Positions 30,583 to 39,253 of a stretch of DNA of 41,604 nt are shown here, one piece after another (position 1 is the stretch's first letter; each line of letters begins with the position of its first letter). Position numbers and translations under genes: made by a program. The stretch lies in assembly GCF_004354045.1 (NCBI RefSeq), contig NZ_SMRT01000035.1:1-41604 (forward strand), in the 5' to 3' direction. Under the pieces are notes generated by a model. The model was not told where the DNA came from. It searched no databases and saw only the letters and a program-made list of their open reading frames with translations. This stretch comes from Paenibacillus piri. GTDB lineage: Bacteria > Bacillota > Bacilli > Paenibacillales > NBRC-103111.

Positions 30583-32340
30583 CTGAATAAGCCGAACATC
30601 TCGATTCGTGTGAAACTCATTTTGCTCTACACGTTAACCATTCTGCTCCCTGTTATCATTATCGCTTTTGTTATGCCTTCCTATTACGTCAAAATAATTA
30701 CGGCCGAAACCGAAAAGCTCACAGACGCAACCTTGGTAGGCCTGACCGAAAATATCCAAACCTATTTAGATGATTTGGAACGGGTAACTGTCTCTCCTTA
30801 CACTAATAACGAAGTTATGAACTCTCTCAAGCAAAAAGCGAGAGGCTTCAATAGCCCTCCTGATAATTATTCGAAGTATAAAGCGGACTATACATTGTAC
30901 CATACTCTGCCAAGCTTGCTTGTCAATTTGCGTAAAGATATATTAGGCACGCTTCTTGTCGCTATTGATGGCTCTGTCTACTATAATGACAGCAGCTCGC
31001 AGCTAACGGAAATCCGCAGCGATTATCCCTATAAGGAACAAAGCTGGTATCATCAAGCAATTGCAGCTAACGGAAGAGTTTCCTTTGTTAATGTCCATCC
31101 GCAAGATTATTTAAAGCTGACCACTGTTCCAAATGTGTTTTCCGTAGCGCGTTTAATAAAGGATCCTGACTCCAAACAGCCCCTTGCCGTAATTATGGCT
31201 GATGCGGACACGATCATTTTGGATAGAATCGTAAGGCAAGTTTCGGTTAATGTAAATTCAATAGTTACAATTACGGACAAGGATCAAAAATTAATTTATT
31301 CTAATACACGCCTGTCACAAGAAGTTTTGAATCAATTCCTGAAAAATCCGACCAATATCGATCTTAATCAGCAATCCTATGTGGCTGTTTCGAGGGAAAT
31401 ACCTACCAGCTCCTGGAAAATTACAGTTTGGTTATCTAAGGCTGAGCTTGCCTCCAAGGTCTATTGGATGCACTTAATAGGGGCAATCTTTGCAGCCGGC
31501 GGCGTTGTGCTTGCCTTCTTCCTGTTTTTTGCCTATTCCAGGAACCTGCTGAAACCATTTAAAGAAATGATCGGTGTCATGCGCCAAGTTCAGCTTGGAA
31601 ACATGAACAAAAGGTTTTCCTTTCGAGGTCAAGATGAAATTGCCCAGTTGGGAAATGCTTTAAACCGAATGATCAGTCAATTGGATGAATTAATCACCAA
31701 TGAATATCTGAACAAGCTGAAACTAAGAAATGCCGAATTTCGCGCACTGCAATCACAAGTGAATCCGCATTTTCTTTATAATACATTAAATGCATTTGTA
31801 AGCTTAAATCGCAAGGGTGAGCATGCGCTTCTGGAGCGTGCCATATTATCTTTAAGCGGAATGCTTCGTTTCTTCTTAACGTCCAATGATTCATGCAGTT
31901 TAGAAGAGGAATTTTCCAGTATTCAAAAATACGGGGAGCTAATGAGTATGCGTTTTAGTGACCGCCTGGAGATAGCAATTACCATAGATCCCCAATTGGC
32001 GCCCTTTCGTATACCAAAGCTACTGCTTCAGCCCTTGGTAGAGAACGCTATCATTCACGGTGTGGAGCCCTGTGAAAATCCTTGCAGGGTTGAGGTAAGC
32101 GCAGAATTGCTTCCTGGCATCAATGGCAATGAGAGCTTTGCCATTCGCATTGCGGATAATGGAATTGGTTTTAACACATCTGAGCAAATAGGTGATCAGC
32201 ATATCGGTTTAAGCAATGTAAAGGAAAGATTGGAGCTGGCTTTTCCGGATAAACACGAATTCAAACTGGAAAGCAGCCTTGGACGCGGCACTACCATAAC
32301 GATCATCATATCACTTAACAACGAGGAGCCAGCCAAATGA
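30583..32340 (+). CDS. Sensor histidine kinase (YesM type), probable CTG start
   Basis: About 585 residues. Two membrane segments (around 13-32 and 295-317 from CTG) bracket a large extracellular sensor domain; HAMP follows, then the His_kinase motif QSQVNPHFLYNTLN (His396 from the CTG, His387 from GTG) and HATPase boxes VENAIIHGVEP and ADNGIGF. GTG 30610 is the first usual start but has no ribosome site and would lose the NKPNISIRVKLILLY leader typical of the family; CTG 30583 has GGGGG 9 nt upstream and is preceded in frame by TAA. The stop overlaps the next start (ATGA). It probably senses the transported alpha-galactoside. Confidence 0.87.
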   Translation: MNKPNISIRVKLILLYTLTILLPVIIIAFVMPSYYVKIITAETEKLTDATLVGLTENIQTYLDDLERVTVSPYTNNEVMNSLKQKARGFNSPPDNYSKYKADYTLYHTLPSLLVNLRKDILGTLLVAIDGSVYYNDSSSQLTEIRSDYPYKEQSWYHQAIAANGRVSFVNVHPQDYLKLTTVPNVFSVARLIKDPDSKQPLAVIMADADTIILDRIVRQVSVNVNSIVTITDKDQKLIYSNTRLSQEVLNQFLKNPTNIDLNQQSYVAVSREIPTSSWKITVWLSKAELASKVYWMHLIGAIFAAGGVVLAFFLFFAYSRNLLKPFKEMIGVMRQVQLGNMNKRFSFRGQDEIAQLGNALNRMISQLDELITNEYLNKLKLRNAEFRALQSQVNPHFLYNTLNAFVSLNRKGEHALLERAILSLSGMLRFFLTSNDSCSLEEEFSSIQKYGELMSMRFSDRLEIAITIDPQLAPFRIPKLLLQPLVENAIIHGVEPCENPCRVEVSAELLPGINGNESFAIRIADNGIGFNTSEQIGDQHIGLSNVKERLELAFPDKHEFKLESSLGRGTTITIIISLNNEEPAK

Positions 32341-33827
32341 AAATTGTGATTTGTGATGATGAACAATTGGCAAGGGAAGCGCTGTCCATTGTTCTACTGG
32401 AATTATACCCGGATTTGCAAATCTATGAAGCACGCAACGGAAGAGAACTTATAGAAGTTACGGAACGAATTCAGCCGGAAGCTGCTTTTGTTGACATTCG
32501 AATGCCTGGCAAATCAGGCTTGGAAGCCATCCAGGAAGCAGCTCCGCTATCCCTTCATACCCAATGGATTATAGTGACGGGATTTGCCGACTTTCAATAT
32601 GCCCAGGAAGCACTTCGACTACAGGCTATCGAGTATTTGCTAAAGCCGGTTGAAATTCATGATCTCCGGAATCTGCTAACAAAAATACGGCAAACTGCAC
32701 TGCTGCAAATCATTGAAAGGAATAAGCTATTTGAGTCGGACATGCTGTACTTATTTCACGGTCTGATAGACGAACAAAAAGAAGAGGATCCTACAATTAA
32801 CACATCCGGCCGTCTTCGATGTCAGATTATTTATATGGATAGCTGCTATTCCGAAACGGAGAAATCCGTCGCAGTCAAGCTGTTTTTCAATACGATTCGG
32901 ACTACGATGTCCCGGCATTATCACAAGGACTTAGAGCTAGCCACGTTAATTCTGCCAAATGGAGATTGGGCTGTTGTGGGGAGATATACCACTTCGCTAG
33001 GCGCAGAACAATTGGATAACATATTCTCTTCTCACTCAGAGCTTGTACAAAGGGTTGAAGAGCCGGGCTTAGCATTCACACTGGTAGGTTCTGAACAATG
33101 TAATTCATATACAGCCCTTCTTGACGAAGTGACGGAAATTAATAATATTTCCCATTTTCGCTGTTCATTGGGAATTTCCCGAAGTTGGACTAAAGAGGAT
33201 TTATTGAAGGCTCAATCGCAGCCAATCATTTCCCGGCAATGCCACACTTTAATCAAAGCAGTAGATGAATACCACAAAGGACATTATGTAGGCTATATGG
33301 ATACGATCGGGCAATTTATTAAAAACTATCATGAACAGCAGGATTCGTTAATAGAAAATACACGGGCCTTTTCGCGGTTTCTCAATTGCTCTATCAATGC
33401 GCCTGTACTGGTACCAGCTAAAGAAGAGGAGTGGTTCGAGTCACTTAAGAATGTCGGAGAAAATCTTCTGGACAAAAAAATAAGACAAACAGAACCCAAA
33501 ACTGATCTGGTAACAAAGACCATTGCTTATATAGAAAATCACTATTCGGGAGATATAACATTAGGACGTGTTGCTGAACAATTTAGTGTGACTCCAAATC
33601 ATTTAAGCAGTCTATTTCATAAACGAACAGGTACCACCTTTATGCAATATGTAACCAAACTCAGGATGCTGAAAGCGAAGGAGCTGCTGTCTGATCCGTC
33701 GATACAGGTACAGCAAGCCGCTGAGCAGGTTGGCTACTTTAGTTCAAGACATTTTACTAAGCTGTTTAAAGAGTTTTTCGAATGTTATCCTTCCGAATTC
33801 AAGAAACAAATACAAATGAAAGAGTAA
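32337..33827 (+). CDS. AraC-type response regulator
   Basis: 496 residues: REC domain (IVICDDEQLAREAL; Asp53 in AFVDIRMPG), a linker of about 270 residues, and two AraC HTH motifs (ITLGRVAEQFSVTPNHLSSLF; VQQAAEQVGYFSSRHFTKLFK). ATG overlaps the kinase stop by 4 bp. It most likely activates the divergent lipoprotein-permease-pdxA2-melA operon. The gene stops 50 bp before transposon debris. Confidence 0.92.
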   Translation: MKIVICDDEQLAREALSIVLLELYPDLQIYEARNGRELIEVTERIQPEAAFVDIRMPGKSGLEAIQEAAPLSLHTQWIIVTGFADFQYAQEALRLQAIEYLLKPVEIHDLRNLLTKIRQTALLQIIERNKLFESDMLYLFHGLIDEQKEEDPTINTSGRLRCQIIYMDSCYSETEKSVAVKLFFNTIRTTMSRHYHKDLELATLILPNGDWAVVGRYTTSLGAEQLDNIFSSHSELVQRVEEPGLAFTLVGSEQCNSYTALLDEVTEINNISHFRCSLGISRSWTKEDLLKAQSQPIISRQCHTLIKAVDEYHKGHYVGYMDTIGQFIKNYHEQQDSLIENTRAFSRFLNCSINAPVLVPAKEEEWFESLKNVGENLLDKKIRQTEPKTDLVTKTIAYIENHYSGDITLGRVAEQFSVTPNHLSSLFHKRTGTTFMQYVTKLRMLKAKELLSDPSIQVQQAAEQVGYFSSRHFTKLFKEFFECYPSEFKKQIQMKE

Positions 33828-33866
33828 CCCGACGGATTGTTGATCCTTTCAACAGCAGGAAGGACA

Positions 33867-33965
33867 CCCACCCGGGACATCCAAGATCATCTGCAAAACT
33901 TGGATGCCATTCACTTCAAGGTCAAGCAGGACGGACATATCGTGAACAAGACTGCGTACATGGTC
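33867..33965 (+). pseudogene. IS256-family transposase remnant with internal deletion
   Basis: The + strand encodes TPTRDIQDHLQNL followed directly by DAIHFKVKQDGHIVNKTAYM. Both pieces are hallmark IS256 transposase segments, but in intact proteins about 30 residues separate them (including the first catalytic Asp region upstream of FLDAI). So the fragment is a shortened relic; it has no start, no catalytic DDE set and quickly loses frame on the right. Confidence 0.7.
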
Positions 33966-34044
33966 GCACGCTCGCGTACCATTCATGCCCACAGAGGCGC
34001 TCCAAGGCAAGCCGCGGCACTGCGTCCGGCACACTGGCAAAGCT

Positions 34045-34161
34045 CAACCTGGTCCGAAAGTTCCTCGGCGCACGTGTTGGCGTCTACGATGGTGCTCATG
34101 CGTGGGGACAAAACTTGTCGTTTCATCCCCATGTTCATTGCATTGTTCCCGGCGGCGAACA
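34045..34161 (+). pseudogene. IS91-family transposase remnant
   Basis: Residues RKFLGARVGVYDGAHAWGQN followed by LSFHPHVHCIVPGG match the WGQNLSFHPHVHCIVPGG block around the HUH region of IS91-like (Y2) transposases. Only about 40 codons are recognisable. It directly follows the IS256 relic; the 409-bp stretch 33828-34236 contains no gene other than these relics. Confidence 0.65.
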
Positions 34162-34236
34162 CAGTCAATATGTGTTCGGCGTTTTATTTATTGTTTGCAT
34201 TCTTTCTGCGTATTTGCCCATAAGTTCAGGTGCCAG

Positions 34237-35064
34237 TTATCCTTTTAATGCGCCTGCCGTCATTCCTTCTACAATATATTTTTGCAGAAAAAAGTACAGC
34301 AGCAGCACGGGAGAAATAATCATGAGAATATCGGCGAATATCAAATTCCAGTTAGAGTTGTATTGGCCTGCGAACTTATATACGGAAACGGTAACCGTCC
34401 ACTTCGAGCCGTCGGTGAGCAAGTAGAAAGGACCTGTGAAATCGTTCCATACGTTAATGATCGTAAGCAATGAGCCGGTGATAATGACAGGCTGCATCAA
34501 TGGGACGATGATCGAGCAAAAAAGCCGGACCGCATCGCATCCCTCAATTATTGCCGATTCGTCCAGTTCCCTTGGAATCGCCCTCATAAATCCGGTCATA
34601 AGAAAAACGGTGAACGGCGTCAATACCGCACCGTAAAACATCATCATTCCGTGATACGTATTATGGATGTGCAGTCCCATCATAAGCTTAATGGTTGGGA
34701 TCAGAGCAACAGGCATCACCAAACCGAGAATAAACAAATAGTAAATCATATTCGTCAAACGAGTATTGTTACGCTGGATGCTGAAAGAGGCCAAGGATGA
34801 GAATACATTGATCACGAGCAAGGCTCCGAGTGAAATAATCAGGCTGTTGGCATAGCCCAGGACAATCTTTCCGCTGTTAAAAACGGTAATGTAATTTTCA
34901 AATTTCCATTCCGAAGGAAGAGTCAGCTTAAATTGAGCAGCGCCGTTCACATCCTTAAACGAGTTAACCACGATCATATAAAAGGGAATAATTACAACAA
35001 GTGTGAGCAATATCAACAAAATTTGAATGATGCCCTTGTTCATTTTCGCTTTGGTGAAAATCAC
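34237..35064 (-). CDS. Carbohydrate ABC permease (MalG/MsmG type), module D
   Basis: 275 residues, six hydrophobic segments, ends LQKYIVEGMTAGALKG. The ATPase-docking loop reads DESAIIEGCDAVRLFCSIIVP, in which the usual EAA-x3-G is ESA-x3-G. GTG start (35064) overlaps the upstream permease stop by 4 bp (GTGA), with AGGGAGGTGG upstream. The gene ends 75 bp from the IS91 relic. Confidence 0.9.
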   Translation of the reverse strand: MIFTKAKMNKGIIQILLILLTLVVIIPFYMIVVNSFKDVNGAAQFKLTLPSEWKFENYITVFNSGKIVLGYANSLIISLGALLVINVFSSLASFSIQRNNTRLTNMIYYLFILGLVMPVALIPTIKLMMGLHIHNTYHGMMMFYGAVLTPFTVFLMTGFMRAIPRELDESAIIEGCDAVRLFCSIIVPLMQPVIITGSLLTIINVWNDFTGPFYLLTDGSKWTVTVSVYKFAGQYNSNWNLIFADILMIISPVLLLYFFLQKYIVEGMTAGALKG

Positions 35065-35939
35065 ATATCCACCTCCCTTTTTCTAAGGATACGAAGGAAA
35101 AAGATAGCGATTACCGAGATCAGAATGGTTAGAATAAATCCGGCGGCCGTGGCGTATCCCCAATTCCCCCTGGAGAAATTCCGGAAAATTAGCGTATTGA
35201 ACACTTCTGTATCGTACCCGGGTCCTCCATTGGTCAGCACCAATACCGTCTCAAAAACCTTGAGTGAATGAATGACCGTCAGCAGGAAATTTACCGTAAA
35301 AGCAGGAGCGAGCAGCGGAAATATGACATTTCTAAATTTTGACCATGCTCCTGCTCCGTCCACACTGGCTTGCTCCAGCATATCTTTAGGAATTCCTTTT
35401 AAACCGGCCAAGTAAATCACCATGGCAAAGCCCGAGGATCTCCAGATTTCCGTACAGATAATAGAGAACAGCGCATAGCGTGAATCATTCAACCAATCTA
35501 CAGCCAAGAAGTTCAAGCCTGACGCTTTCAGAAATTGATTAAGAATCCCATTCTCCGGATGATAGATCGAAGTAAAAATATAGCCGACAATCAGAGGAGC
35601 AATAACAACGGGAATATAAAAAGCTGTCCTGTAAAAATGACCCAGCCTCATACGTTCATTCAACATCAGGGCTAGTCCGAGCCCAAAAATATTGACAAAT
35701 ATCGTAACAAACACTGCATACAACAACGTATTTCTTATTGATGTCAACAACACGCTCTCTGTGAAAAGCCGGTAATAATTTTCCAAACCGATGAACCGGA
35801 CTGATTCGCTGTATGCACTCCAATCCGTAAAGCTGTAATAGAAGCCGGATACCGTTGGAAACATAAACATGAGCACATATAACGCTAGTGACGGAATGAT
35901 AAACACCAGCGGATATCTGAAAGTTGATTTCGATTTCAT
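35061..35939 (-). CDS. Sugar ABC permease (MalF/MsmF type), module D
   Basis: 292 residues, six membrane segments, opening FRYPLVFIIPSLALYVLMFM. Docking loop LEQASVDGAGAWSKFRNVIFP. Strong site GGAGGGGGAGG before ATG 35939. Partner of the downstream permease. A GC-rich hairpin lies between this gene and the lipoprotein gene. Confidence 0.91.
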   Translation of the reverse strand: MKSKSTFRYPLVFIIPSLALYVLMFMFPTVSGFYYSFTDWSAYSESVRFIGLENYYRLFTESVLLTSIRNTLLYAVFVTIFVNIFGLGLALMLNERMRLGHFYRTAFYIPVVIAPLIVGYIFTSIYHPENGILNQFLKASGLNFLAVDWLNDSRYALFSIICTEIWRSSGFAMVIYLAGLKGIPKDMLEQASVDGAGAWSKFRNVIFPLLAPAFTVNFLLTVIHSLKVFETVLVLTNGGPGYDTEVFNTLIFRNFSRGNWGYATAAGFILTILISVIAIFFLRILRKREVDM

Positions 35940-35983
35940 ATGGGCCTCCCCCTCCTATACTACCGAAAACCAAAAGATTCATT

Positions 35984-36014
35984 CCCAAGCCCGGCCCGGT
36001 CTAACGGGCTTGGG
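35984..36014 (-). other. GC-rich hairpin between lipoprotein and permease genes
   Basis: Perfect 10-bp stem CCCAAGCCCG (35984-35993) with CGGGCTTGGG (36005-36014), 11-nt loop, no U-tract. In binding-protein operons such stems commonly stabilise the lipoprotein message over the permease message. Confidence 0.6.
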
Positions 36015-36065
36015 GTGAACGTTTGGGTAAAGGGTGAGTCTAGGGCGACATCAGGATGCTGGCAG

Positions 36066-37442
36066 TTAAAATCCAGGTATCTTCTTATTTTTTCCGTCTT
36101 GACGATAATTTTCATCCATACTTTTCACGGCTTTGTCGGCATCGCCCTTGATAAGAAGCTCCTGGGTGATTTTATCGAAGTCGAATACACCGGCATTGAG
36201 TTGAAGCTGAATTTGAATGATACCGTTTCCGTCGTTAATATATTTGTAGATATCCTGCTGGGCAGGAACTAGTGTGGTTTCAATGCCGTTGTAAACCGGA
36301 ATGCCAGGGTTATGCTTATACCAGATCTTGAATGATTCCGGCTTTGTCAGGAACCGGGTCAAATCCATGGCTGCGTCGGCGTTCTTGGATGTTTTCGTAA
36401 CTAGGAGCTGTTTGGGAGGATAGAGGGATATGGTGCCTGGGCCTTTATCCGACGGGAGTGGGAAGAAGCCGATGTCCTTCACCTTATCCGGAAATCGCTG
36501 TGCGATGATCGGCATCATCCAGTCCGCTTGGAAGACCATTGCCGCTTTTCCAGTAGTGAGCGCCTCCTGCTGATTTTCATAAGTGCCGGATAACAGGTCG
36601 GAGTTGAAATAGCCTTTCGTCTTCAATTCGTAATGCCGTTCGAATACCTTCTTCAATTCCGGTATATCCGTGAATCGCATCGTGTTTTCCTTTAGCTTCT
36701 TCACTCCTTCCATACCGCCGATCGTCGGTAGGACGAAACTTTGAAAGCTAGCTAGCGGAAACACCTGTGTCGGCCATCCCGTCTTAACCGCTTCATAGAA
36801 CGGGGTGATGCCGGCACCTTTAATTTTTTCCGCTGCTGCCAACAGCTCCTGGTAATTTTGAGGCACTGATAAACCAAGGTCTGTAAATACTTTCTTGTTA
36901 TATAGAACGCCCATCGCGTTGTAAATGCCCCATGGGATGCCGTACATTTTACCATTCACTGTGTAGAAGTCTTTTACGGCAGGGGTGAGCCGCTTTACGT
37001 AATCCTCGTTCGTCATTTCCATGAGATTTTTCTCGGCTTGGAGTGTGATGTTTACGTTCGGGCCGGCAAAGAAGTAGAACATATCCGGGGCGTCGTTGGT
37101 GGCAAAACGGGTTTTGATCATGTTTTCGTAAAGGGAAACATCAGGCAAAATTTGTAAATCAACTTTATTGCCGGATGCCTTCTCGTATTGTTCGAATAGC
37201 TCTTTGAACGCTGCCGGTTCTGTTCCCCCGCTGCCAAGTGTTACAAATTTGATAGTGACCGGTTCTTTCGGTTTATTCGCCGCGCTGTTATTCGCGCTTC
37301 CAGTGTCTGCCGCTTTTTTCGCCGCCGTGCCGTCAGTTGCCGTAGTTGTTGCAGTTGTCGTTGAGCTGCTCCCCCCGCCGCACCCGGCTAATATCATCAA
37401 GGTGGCCATAATCGTTGAAACGATTTTAACCTTGTGACTCAT
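36066..37442 (-). CDS. Extracellular sugar-binding lipoprotein, module D
   Basis: 458 residues. Signal peptide with lipobox ending at Cys21 (ILAGC), then a Gly/Ser/Thr/Ala-rich linker of about 45 residues, then a family-1 binding fold (FKELFEQYEKASGNKVDLQI, MIKTRFATNDAPDMFYFFAG, MYGIPWGIYNAMGVLYNKKVF). The ligand is unknown: no glycosidase is in the same unit. A cre-like palindrome lies 31 bp upstream. Confidence 0.92.
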   Translation of the reverse strand: MSHKVKIVSTIMATLMILAGCGGGSSSTTTATTTATDGTAAKKAADTGSANNSAANKPKEPVTIKFVTLGSGGTEPAAFKELFEQYEKASGNKVDLQILPDVSLYENMIKTRFATNDAPDMFYFFAGPNVNITLQAEKNLMEMTNEDYVKRLTPAVKDFYTVNGKMYGIPWGIYNAMGVLYNKKVFTDLGLSVPQNYQELLAAAEKIKGAGITPFYEAVKTGWPTQVFPLASFQSFVLPTIGGMEGVKKLKENTMRFTDIPELKKVFERHYELKTKGYFNSDLLSGTYENQQEALTTGKAAMVFQADWMMPIIAQRFPDKVKDIGFFPLPSDKGPGTISLYPPKQLLVTKTSKNADAAMDLTRFLTKPESFKIWYKHNPGIPVYNGIETTLVPAQQDIYKYINDGNGIIQIQLQLNAGVFDFDKITQELLIKGDADKAVKSMDENYRQDGKNKKIPGF

Positions 37443-37472
37443 ACGTGCTTCCCCCTTATCGACCGCAGTCTA

Positions 37473-37486
37473 CTTAAGCGCTTACA
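37473..37486. promoter_or_regulatory. cre-like palindrome upstream of the module D lipoprotein
   Basis: CTTAAGCGCTTACA: the TAAGCGCTTA core is fully palindromic and fits the CcpA/LacI-type consensus with two mismatches at the left edge. A second dyad (ACCGTTATT-T-AATAACCGGT, 37488-37507) adjoins it. No clean -35/-10 pair was found. Confidence 0.55.
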
Positions 37487-37632
37487 TACCGTTATTTAAT
37501 AACCGGTTCGCTTAACAACAGCATACCTCGACGAAAGCAAAATAAAAATTCCATATTCTCACCTGAGTGTATGTCATATTCTTACTTTAGGAGTCGAGTG
37601 TGTTCAAAAAGGCAGGCTCGCTGCGAAGAAGA

Positions 37633-37650
37633 GGTATGCTTGAGCATACC
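37633..37650 (-). terminator. Terminator of the module D kinase/regulator unit
   Basis: GGTATGC-TTGA-GCATACC, directly after the response regulator stop (37653); on the minus strand it is followed by TCTTCTTCG. Separates the two-component genes from the lipoprotein operon. Confidence 0.65.
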
Positions 37651-37652
37651 CT

Positions 37653-39239
37653 TTAGGTTAATTTTTTAAATTCTCCTGGACTTTTACCCGTGACTTTCTT
37701 GAATACTAAGTAGAAATTACGGTAATCCTCGTAACCGATGTACTGCCCTACCTCATGAATTTTCATATCGCTGTCTCGAAGCAGCTCCTTCGCTTTAACA
37801 ATGCGGATTTCTGTTAGTACATCCAAAAACGTTTTCCCGGTTTCACTTTTAAATACCCTCCTAAGATAGTTGGAATTCAAATTATATTTTCTGGCGTAAT
37901 CGTCGATGGAGAGCGATTTAAAATAGCCTTCACGTACATGTTGTACTATATCCTCGATAATGTTCTTCATCCCTTTCCGGTTCTTCTTTTGCACAGATTC
38001 TATGCTTTGTTCTATAAGACTGTTGAACCATAGCTTCAGCTCTTCCATATTGTAGGAGCATCGTATAGTCTCAACTAGCGAAATATTCCCATGTACCCTT
38101 ATCTGCTCCAGGTTAACTCCAACCTCTGATAAAATCTTGTCCGTTTCGCCAAGCAAAATGACCAGATTTCTTTGCAAACTATAGATGGTTGGTTCAGCCG
38201 CGAGAAGATGATCCAGCAGCTTTCGGAAGGCCTCCAACGCCTGCTCCCGGTTACCCGCTTGGATTGCGCTCAACAGCACATGCTCAAGCTGGGTAGAATA
38301 GAGCACGGATTGTTCCTGTGAACCTTCGATATGTACGAGTATGGAATAACGGGAAGCGGCTTTTTTCATCCTGATGGCTTGAACCGCTTGCTTGTACGAT
38401 TGATGCAGCTCCAGAGGACTTTTCATTTGTTCCCCTACTCCAATACTGACAGAAACGGGAAACTCTTTCTCACACCAATTCAGAGATTGCTTCAAGGCGT
38501 TTATTAACAGTTTCGGTTCCAAATCATTCCCGAAGACTACCAGTACGCACTCTGCTTTTTCCGGATCGACCATTCCGATGCAGCCGACTCCCAGCCCTAC
38601 GAGCTTCCCTGAAACCATGCTGCGGGCTTGCAGTAAAGCATGTTCCTTACCGCCGTACTCTTGAACAGCTGTCGGAGTATCATCGATGATGACCACACAC
38701 GCAAAATACGATTGATAAGTGCCGAACTCCTGATAAAAATCAGATTCTTTATAACCCGAATAATGGATTTGGGCTGATTTACGAATCAACGGCTCGATGA
38801 GCCGTTCATGATTAACTTCGAGCAGCTCATTACGCAAGCCGTCTTCCATCTTCCGGAGGCGCTGCAGCTCTAACTCTTTCGTGCATCGATGAAGGATCGC
38901 GTTCAATTCATCCTTGTTCAACGGCTTAAGTACGTAGTCGAATACTCGTGAGAGTATTGCTTCTTTCGTGTACTCAAAGTTGGAATATCCGCTAATAATG
39001 ATGATAAACGTATCAGGGCTCAGCAGCTTGAGCTTTCGTATCAGCCCTACTCCATCCGTTCCCGGCATATTCATATCGATGAGCGCAATATCGGGAGGAT
39101 TCTTTTCTACGATATCCAGTGCATCATCCCCATCCTCCGCCTCACCGGCCAGTACGAGTCCGTGCTCCTCCCAACAGATGGCATTAATAATGCCTTGACG
39201 GATCCACATCTCATCGTCAACAACTACTACTTTATACAT
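37653..39239 (-). CDS. AraC-type response regulator, module D
   Basis: 528 residues: REC (VVVDDEMWIRQGI; Asp55 in ALIDMNMPG), long linker, and C-terminal AraC HTH (LSIDDYARKYNLNSNYLRRVF, IHEVGQYIGYEDYRNFYLVFK). It lies 14 bp after its kinase. The linker is more similar in length than in sequence to the other two regulators here. Likely activator of the lipoprotein-permease operon downstream. Confidence 0.92.
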   Translation of the reverse strand: MYKVVVVDDEMWIRQGIINAICWEEHGLVLAGEAEDGDDALDIVEKNPPDIALIDMNMPGTDGVGLIRKLKLLSPDTFIIIISGYSNFEYTKEAILSRVFDYVLKPLNKDELNAILHRCTKELELQRLRKMEDGLRNELLEVNHERLIEPLIRKSAQIHYSGYKESDFYQEFGTYQSYFACVVIIDDTPTAVQEYGGKEHALLQARSMVSGKLVGLGVGCIGMVDPEKAECVLVVFGNDLEPKLLINALKQSLNWCEKEFPVSVSIGVGEQMKSPLELHQSYKQAVQAIRMKKAASRYSILVHIEGSQEQSVLYSTQLEHVLLSAIQAGNREQALEAFRKLLDHLLAAEPTIYSLQRNLVILLGETDKILSEVGVNLEQIRVHGNISLVETIRCSYNMEELKLWFNSLIEQSIESVQKKNRKGMKNIIEDIVQHVREGYFKSLSIDDYARKYNLNSNYLRRVFKSETGKTFLDVLTEIRIVKAKELLRDSDMKIHEVGQYIGYEDYRNFYLVFKKVTGKSPGEFKKLT

Positions 39240-39253
39240 AAGTTTCCTCCTGT

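Noticed and set aside
33782..34426. 214-codon plus-strand open frame spanning the IS relics into the permease
   Set aside because: It joins the end of the response regulator in another frame, IS91 relic and antisense permease sequence; not a real gene.
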